A stretch of DNA of 54,209 nucleotides from Bacteroidales bacterium (GTDB lineage Bacteria > Bacteroidota > Bacteroidia > Bacteroidales > GWF2-38-335): NCBI GenBank assembly GCA_016936815.1, contig JAFGXD010000027.1, positions 1 through 54,209 of the forward strand. The letters run 5' to 3'. The position numbers were made by a program, and so were the translations under genes. Below are positions 53,864 to 54,209 of the stretch, piece by piece. Position 1 is the stretch's first letter, and each line of letters opens with the position of its first letter. The notes below the pieces were generated by a model. It saw nothing but the letters and a program-made list of their open reading frames with translations. It searched no databases and had not been told where the DNA came from.

Positions 53864-54209
53864 ATGGAAAATCTAATAATCAGGTCGGTAACCGGATTGT
53901 TTTTTGCTGGAATAATAATAGCAAGCATAGCTTTTAGCTCTGCTTCATTATTTTTAGTATTTCTTGCTTTGTTGATTGCCGGAATGATTGAGTTTTATAA
54001 TATTTCTTCCAGAACCCGATCCAGACCTCAGAAAATTTCAGGAATAGCTATTGGAGTTATATTATATACTTTTAGTTTTCTTTATTCTATTGGAATAATA
54101 GAAATACAATATTTTTTAATTTTTATTCCCTTTTGTATACTAATATATATAAATGAAATATATCAGGATTCAAAACGACCCATTCAGAATCTTGCGGTAA
54201 CTTTTATGG
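53864..54209 (+). CDS. cdsA: Phosphatidate cytidylyltransferase, N-terminal part (runs off the window)
   Basis: A frame beginning with ATG at 53864, after AAAGG, is open to the edge (115 codons). It encodes a strongly hydrophobic protein starting 'MENLIIRSVTGLFFAGIII', with at least three membrane helices and 'LIAGMIEFYNI', typical of CdsA N-termini. CdsA makes CDP-diacylglycerol from phosphatidic acid and CTP. The catalytic signature lies in the missing C-terminal part, so the call rests on N-terminal pattern and the rsfS-ftsH-cdsA order. Confidence 0.8.
   Translation, partial: MENLIIRSVTGLFFAGIIIASIAFSSASLFLVFLALLIAGMIEFYNISSRTRSRPQKISGIAIGVILYTFSFLYSIGIIEIQYFLIFIPFCILIYINEIYQDSKRPIQNLAVTFM

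Noticed and set aside
1-54209. CRISPR arrays, tRNA or rRNA genes, insertion sequences, prophage or integron
   Set aside because: No regular repeat-spacer pattern, no clover-leaf or rRNA-like sequence and no transposase or integrase motif were recognised on either strand.

Overview
The window comes from a member of the Bacteroidota, most likely class Bacteroidia. The evidence is type IX secretion (T9SS) C-terminal domains on four proteins, GldH, an alternative GlmU, a Rho with a long N/Q-rich insert, a two-component-propeller sensor kinase paired with a LytTR regulator, the rSAM/lipoprotein gene pair, AT-rich DNA, and promoters of the Bacteroidota type (TTG then TAnnTTTG) with few Shine-Dalgarno sequences. 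It reads as ordinary chromosome: no rRNA, tRNA, CRISPR array, insertion sequence, integrase or phage gene was seen. No gene-free stretch exceeds 300 bases.

Layout. 1-3900 (minus): kdnB-like Kdo oxidase, a small secreted protein, kdsA, and then a secreted-protein gene that looks broken by one extra base in a run of eight. 4100-10930 (plus): the cell-elongation operon mreB-mreC-mreD-mrdA-rodA ending in an alternative glmU, tightly packed with ATGA overlaps. 11000-14660: lon, then an HMG-CoA-lyase-like enzyme lacking the usual catalytic cysteine, closed by a strong terminator. 14700-22270: export-related genes, namely a subtilisin-like protease, a T9SS cargo protein, a lipoprotein, an isolated ThiS, and a very large peptidylarginine-deiminase-like T9SS cargo. 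22277-25160: rbfA, a methyltransferase, a LolC/E-type permease and a small membrane protein. 25297-29273: a sensor kinase and its response regulator. 29453-31354: rho.

31430-32865 (minus): a radical SAM/SPASM enzyme with a small lipoprotein, the rSAM/lipoprotein pair, whose chemistry is not described as far as I know. This is my best candidate for an undescribed system. 33040-36127: a lipoprotein, a TPR-SpoIIE phosphatase and an xseB without xseA. 36174-39619: a phosphate block, with an 11-bp-periodic Pho-box-like array, a PiT transporter carrying a PhoU-like tail, and a small outer-membrane porin. 39616-44018 (minus): UPF0280, an alkyltransferase-like protein, trmB, gldH, ricT and ribF, several of them overlapping. 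44168-51045 (minus): an M16 zinc protease and two tandem paralogous T9SS cargo proteins. 51240-54209 (plus): rsfS, ftsH, a DUF2007 protein and the start of cdsA, running off the edge.

The main functional themes are envelope construction (Kdo, peptidoglycan elongation, UDP-GlcNAc, lipoprotein transport, CDP-diacylglycerol), protein quality control (Lon, FtsH, S8, M16) and T9SS-exported surface proteins. Function calls rest on motifs and remembered family features; no database search was run.
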